Shown piece by piece: positions 5,897 through 8,463 of a stretch of DNA of 8,463 nt; position 1 is the stretch's first letter, and each line of letters starts with the position of its first letter. The position numbers and the translations under genes were made by a program. This stretch comes from Thiotrichaceae bacterium. GTDB lineage: Bacteria > Pseudomonadota > Gammaproteobacteria > Thiotrichales > Thiotrichaceae. The stretch covers positions 1 through 8,463 of the forward strand of contig JALVDQ010000355.1 of the NCBI GenBank assembly GCA_027008885.1. Direction: 5' to 3'. Below the pieces are notes generated by a model. The model had not been told where the DNA came from and made no database searches. It saw nothing but the letters and a program-made list of their open reading frames with translations.

Positions 5897-5926
5897 AAAA
5901 ATGTATAAAAAACAGGGGGGATGGGT
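5897..5926 (-). repeat. Dispersed C-rich/T-rich element, copy 5 of 5 (minus strand)
   Basis: On the minus strand it reads ACCCAT, six C, TG, six T, ATACATTTTT. Its T-rich end is 32 nt upstream of the FixH-like start codon. It is the only copy on the minus strand, and it again points toward the downstream start codon, as copies 1 and 3 do. Confidence 0.85.
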
Positions 5927-5996
5927 TGTTCCTGTTAAAATCGGCTTTCTGACAGAACGTACACTCTAATACGCCAGGCATCCAACACTATATCGG

Positions 5997-6021
5997 CGGG
6001 TGTGTCATTTGACACAGCCCG
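5997..6021. repeat. Strong hairpin containing TGTGTCA..TGACACA palindrome
   Basis: TGTGTCA (6001-6007) and TGACACA (6010-6016) form a perfect 16-bp palindrome. Outer CGGG (5997-6000) and CCCG (6018-6021) extend it to a 10-bp stem with one bulged G. It lies just after the AOR stop codon and about 135 bp before the FixH-like start. It could be an operator, a transcript end or another REP class: its CCCGACCTA flank matches the REP tail at 8188-8195. No U-tract follows on either strand. Confidence 0.6.
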
Positions 6022-6045
6022 ACCTAAGTACCCAGGCAAAAAAAT

Positions 6046-8031
6046 CTAATCCGAACTTTTAGCTGCCTGCGCCGGAGTTAAAATATCTGGCAGGGCATCT
6101 GCACCTGCTTTAAAGGCATCTGCCTGTCCCTTGTGGATAGATTGCCAGAATGCTTGAGCCGCAAGCAGTTTGTCTTCTTCTGCAAGTTTCATCCAGCGTT
6201 GTAGCTGTGGGTCTTTAAGCCCAAACTCACCCCAGTATTCAAGGAAAGTCAGCAATAAATCTGCCATGCGTGTAGTTTCCCAGGGGACGCTTTTGCTTGA
6301 TTCATGATCATTGATTTCTTTGGCAAGATTAAACTGGTGTTTTTTGTAATCCACATCAAGTTTAAAGTGTGCCTTGATGATTTCATCCGTAATCGACTCC
6401 GACCATTTGCGATGAAAACGGCAGATTCCGGTATTATCGCTAAATAATTCATAGGTCATACGTTCAACATTACGCTTGCCCAGGGCGTCAGGCATCAAAA
6501 ATTCCGAGCCGTAATAGACGTAGTATTTGCCCATAATCGGCATGGGGCTACCCATACCCGGAACCCAGTACTGATTCGGAACCATATAGCCATACTCGCC
6601 ATGAGCCAGATAAACGGCACGGTGCAGTGGCTCGGTATCATAGCGTTTCTCCATCTCATAAGCCGCGCCACGAATGCCCTGACGAAACACTTTGGCACGC
6701 TCATCAAAGAGAATGGCATTGATGACCGCAATGCCGTATTTGGCATTCTTCATGCTGTCGTTGACGACATCAAAATCATCGGGCGAACTCGCAAACTTGA
6801 AACTTAATTCAGATTTGGGCGGAAAACCATATTCTTCCGGCGGGAATAAATCCGTCGCAACGCATTCCATAATCCATGCCAGATAACCACCCGTCTGGAT
6901 GGCATCCAGACCCATCGCATCAATGTGATCATTAAAAATCTCGGCGGCGCGCTGATCGAATACACCCGTTTGAGGACCTAATGCCTGGTATGGCTCATAG
7001 TCTTTTTTGTATTTGCCTCTGAGCTTTTTACAGGCAACCGCACATGGCTCTCCACAGTGTTCAAAATTTTTGGTTTTGATGGTTTCTTCATTAAACTGTT
7101 TCAGGTAGTGATCTTTAATAAAGTGTTTGTGCTGACTGCGACGCTCCTCTTCAGAGGCATAGGCACTGGTGTAGTTAAAGGTAAGCAAGCGATCGGTTGT
7201 TTGGTGCATGTTTACACCAAAAGTACCACCCGTATTGAATTTTTCGGTATAGCGATATTTTTCTGTAACCGCAATATCATACTTGTTGAGCTTTTCTCCA
7301 AAGTGCTCCAAAAAGTAGCCGTTGATTTCTTTGGATGTCAGCAAATCAGGGTCTTTCCAGTCACCACCAAAAACACAGCCAATAATATTATGCTGCTGGA
7401 ATAAACGACTGCCCAGACCGCCACGTCCACACCAGTCAACTACGGGAGTAATTTTACCGCGCTTGATAGTGCTTGAACCGATAATACCCTCAGGCGTATT
7501 TTCTGCTGAAGGTCCAACCGCAAAAACACGCACTTTTTTGAGGCTGCTGTACTCATCTTTATAGGTATCGAATAAATACTGCTGCAAGCCAAAAAAGCCA
7601 ATCAGCTTTTCCTCGGCACTGCCCTGATAGCCTTCCCAATACGGATGCGGATCAAGTGGCTCAATGCGCACACTGATTTGTTCTCCATCATTATTCAGAA
7701 TCAAAACGCTTGGTCGGGTACAGCGTCCACGCAAGCCGACATAATCAGCCCCCAAGCCATGAAAGGTATACGCCGCGCCCCCCATACTGGAAACATAAAA
7801 GCCATCCCACTGTGGACTGAACGCACAAAACACCAGGCGCCGCGCCCCCGGGATTGAACTGCCCGCCAACAAGCCCTGCCCAAAGGTAAAGCTGTCAGGG
7901 TATTTTTTATAACGATCCCAGCCATAGTCAACTGGTCCCAGAATATTTTGATCAACGTGCAGCTCATTGAGCGTCCACTGTTCGGTTAACAAATTAATGA
8001 CCAGTTCGCGCTGGATAATGTCATGTTGCAT
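6046..8031 (-). CDS. Aldehyde:ferredoxin oxidoreductase family tungsto/molybdoenzyme
   Basis: The product is 661 residues. The family uses a bis-pyranopterin tungsten (or molybdenum) centre plus one 4Fe-4S cluster for low-potential oxidation of aldehydes to acids, or related reactions as in benzoyl-CoA reductase BamB. The N-terminal domain spans about 1-215 and ends in G-R-G-G-L-G-S (202-208). Both pterin-binding D-x-x-G-[LI]-[DC] motifs are present: DAMGLD at 371-376 and DNTGIC at 532-537. Cluster ligands are C326, C330, C334 and C537, so the first group is CX3CX3C, whereas the well-studied archaeal AOR and FOR have CX2CX3C. No signal peptide is seen, so it is cytoplasmic. No ferredoxin-like or flavin partner subunit is adjacent on the window side. 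The ATG at 8031 has a good AGAGGA Shine-Dalgarno. Family membership is secure, but the substrate, and whether it carries W or Mo, cannot be read. Confidence 0.93.
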   Translation of the reverse strand: MQHDIIQRELVINLLTEQWTLNELHVDQNILGPVDYGWDRYKKYPDSFTFGQGLLAGSSIPGARRLVFCAFSPQWDGFYVSSMGGAAYTFHGLGADYVGLRGRCTRPSVLILNNDGEQISVRIEPLDPHPYWEGYQGSAEEKLIGFFGLQQYLFDTYKDEYSSLKKVRVFAVGPSAENTPEGIIGSSTIKRGKITPVVDWCGRGGLGSRLFQQHNIIGCVFGGDWKDPDLLTSKEINGYFLEHFGEKLNKYDIAVTEKYRYTEKFNTGGTFGVNMHQTTDRLLTFNYTSAYASEEERRSQHKHFIKDHYLKQFNEETIKTKNFEHCGEPCAVACKKLRGKYKKDYEPYQALGPQTGVFDQRAAEIFNDHIDAMGLDAIQTGGYLAWIMECVATDLFPPEEYGFPPKSELSFKFASSPDDFDVVNDSMKNAKYGIAVINAILFDERAKVFRQGIRGAAYEMEKRYDTEPLHRAVYLAHGEYGYMVPNQYWVPGMGSPMPIMGKYYVYYGSEFLMPDALGKRNVERMTYELFSDNTGICRFHRKWSESITDEIIKAHFKLDVDYKKHQFNLAKEINDHESSKSVPWETTRMADLLLTFLEYWGEFGLKDPQLQRWMKLAEEDKLLAAQAFWQSIHKGQADAFKAGADALPDILTPAQAAKSSD

Positions 8032-8038
8032 TTACAAG

Positions 8039-8044
8039 TCCTCT
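8039..8044 (-). promoter_or_regulatory. Shine-Dalgarno of the AOR-family gene
   Basis: AGAGGA on the minus strand, 7 nt before the ATG at 8031. It is the clearest ribosome binding site in the window and fixes the start of the oxidoreductase. Confidence 0.8.
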
Positions 8045-8052
8045 AGTTATTT

Positions 8053-8082
8053 CCTGAAGCCGTGAGGCTAATGCAATTCAGG
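8053..8082 (-). promoter_or_regulatory. Bulged hairpin in the AOR leader
   Basis: Minus-strand transcript: CCTGA (8082-8078), an 8-nt bulge, AGCC, tetraloop TCAC, GGCT, TCAGG (8057-8053). This gives 9 bp in two stacked helices, ending 8 nt before the Shine-Dalgarno. Upstream, 8083-8100 is AT-rich (TTTTAAATAATAAAAT on the minus strand) and may hold the -10 region. It could modulate translation. It is too small to be the known molybdenum-cofactor riboswitch, and the structure is only inferred from complementarity. Confidence 0.4.
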
Positions 8083-8132
8083 ATTTTATTATTTAAAAGC
8101 ACACAAAGCCCTTGGAGTCTGTCCAAAGATAG

Positions 8133-8196
8133 AAAACGTAGCGTTAAGCCCGGTGCCACGATCTTGTCGGGTTACGCTCAGGCTAACCCGACCTAC
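8133..8196. repeat. REP-like element, one intact and one decayed hairpin
   Basis: An intact hairpin has arms GTCGGGTTA (8166-8174) and TAACCCGAC (8184-8192) with loop CGCTCAGGC. It is preceded by the linker GGTGCCACGATCTT, nearly identical to the linker at 2454-2466. Further left, GTAGCGTTAAGCCC (8138-8151) is a degraded right half of hairpin 1 of the 2424-2497 pair. Relative to that pair, the stem shows A to G on the left arm matched by T to C on the right. Apart from the AOR leader, the 8083-8463 spacer is made of this and the following repeats; no gene is visible. Confidence 0.8.
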
Positions 8197-8220
8197 ACTG
8201 AAATTTTCGTTGCGATCCCA

Positions 8221-8254
8221 ATTCCCGGACAGCTTTTGAAGCCTGTCCGGGAAT
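8221..8254. repeat. Perfect 12-bp-arm hairpin
   Basis: ATTCCCGGACAG (8221-8232) and CTGTCCGGGAAT (8243-8254) are exact reverse complements around a 10-nt loop. An inner GCTT/AAGC pairing is an alternative. The right arm is the first part of the 51-bp tandem unit, so this is an inverted partial copy meeting a direct copy. No U-tract follows on either strand, so it is not a canonical terminator. Confidence 0.85.
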
Positions 8255-8340
8255 CGTGAGTCTACTGCGAAAAGGCTGAATTTGGCCAGGAGCCTGTCCG
8301 AAAATAGTGAGCCTACTGCGAAAAAGCTGAAATTGGCTAG
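8240..8340. repeat. 51-bp tandem repeat, two copies, with further partial copies
   Basis: Copy A (8240-8290) and copy B (8291-8340) both begin AGCCTGTCCG and differ at about seven of 50 positions. A third copy starts at 8447 (AGCCTGTCTGAAAACTA) and runs off the window. A related GGAGTCTGTCCAAAGATAG is at 8114-8132. Read on the minus strand they create a spurious 107-residue frame with a repeated FSLFAVDS-type peptide. The unit resembles transposon-end sequence, but no transposase or target duplication is visible. Confidence 0.75.
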
Positions 8341-8463
8341 ATATTTCTCAATTTTCGTTAAATATATAAATAAAACAATGATTCGCCTCAAATTGATAAA
8401 AAATCGAGTCAAATCAGCTTTCCCTCGCTACGACTCATATCCTGGGAGCCTGTCTGAAAACTA

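Noticed and set aside
6001..6016. FNR/ANR-type site
   Set aside because: The FNR consensus is TTGAT-N4-ATCAA; this palindrome has TGTCA/TGACA half-sites and does not fit.
8089..8412. 107-residue open frame on the minus strand
   Set aside because: It is generated by the 51-bp tandem repeats and the REP hairpin; the peptide is a repeated FSLFAVDS-type string with no domain and no convincing ribosome binding site.

Overview
The window most likely comes from a moderately AT-rich proteobacterium, probably a gammaproteobacterium. The ArgRS has the length and the conserved C-terminal ending (GI-x-x-x-ERM) of the enterobacterial enzyme, and the SCO / COG2836 / small-membrane-protein trio is typical of aerobic proteobacteria. 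The spacers are full of REP-like hairpins, 7-bp pyrimidine tracts and CTCTGCG arrays, which recalls repeat-rich sulfur- or methane-oxidising gammaproteobacteria. That placement is a guess.

Layout: 82-420 (-) is a small membrane-anchored protein with a carboxypeptidase-regulatory-like beta domain. 643-2373 (+) is argS. 2374-2680 is a composite repeat block. 2681-3520 (+) is an exported MltD-type lytic transglycosylase. 3521-3886 is a gene graveyard holding a probable vapBC toxin-antitoxin relic, a short direct repeat, a CTCTGCG array and a dispersed C-rich element. 5864-3887 (-) is a three-gene unit: a FixH/YtkA-like membrane protein, a SCO1/SenC copper chaperone and a COG2836 (TauE/SafE-like) membrane protein, together probably a copper-delivery or assembly module for a haem-copper oxidase that is not in the window. 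8031-6046 (-) is a tungsten/molybdenum aldehyde:ferredoxin-oxidoreductase-family enzyme with an unusual CX3CX3C cluster motif and a structured leader. 8083-8463 has no gene and is built from repeats.

The most distinctive feature is not a gene. A roughly 30-bp element, ACCCATC-C(n)-(TG)-T-rich/ATAT, occurs five times in 5.5 kb and only in spacers. Two copies share a longer composite: 7-bp GTCTTYT units before it and ACGAAATACAGG after it. Interleaved are REP-like hairpins (GTYGGRTTA...TAAYCCRAC) whose arms differ by paired substitutions that keep the stem intact. No CRISPR array, tRNA, rRNA, transposase or convincing rho-independent terminator was found.
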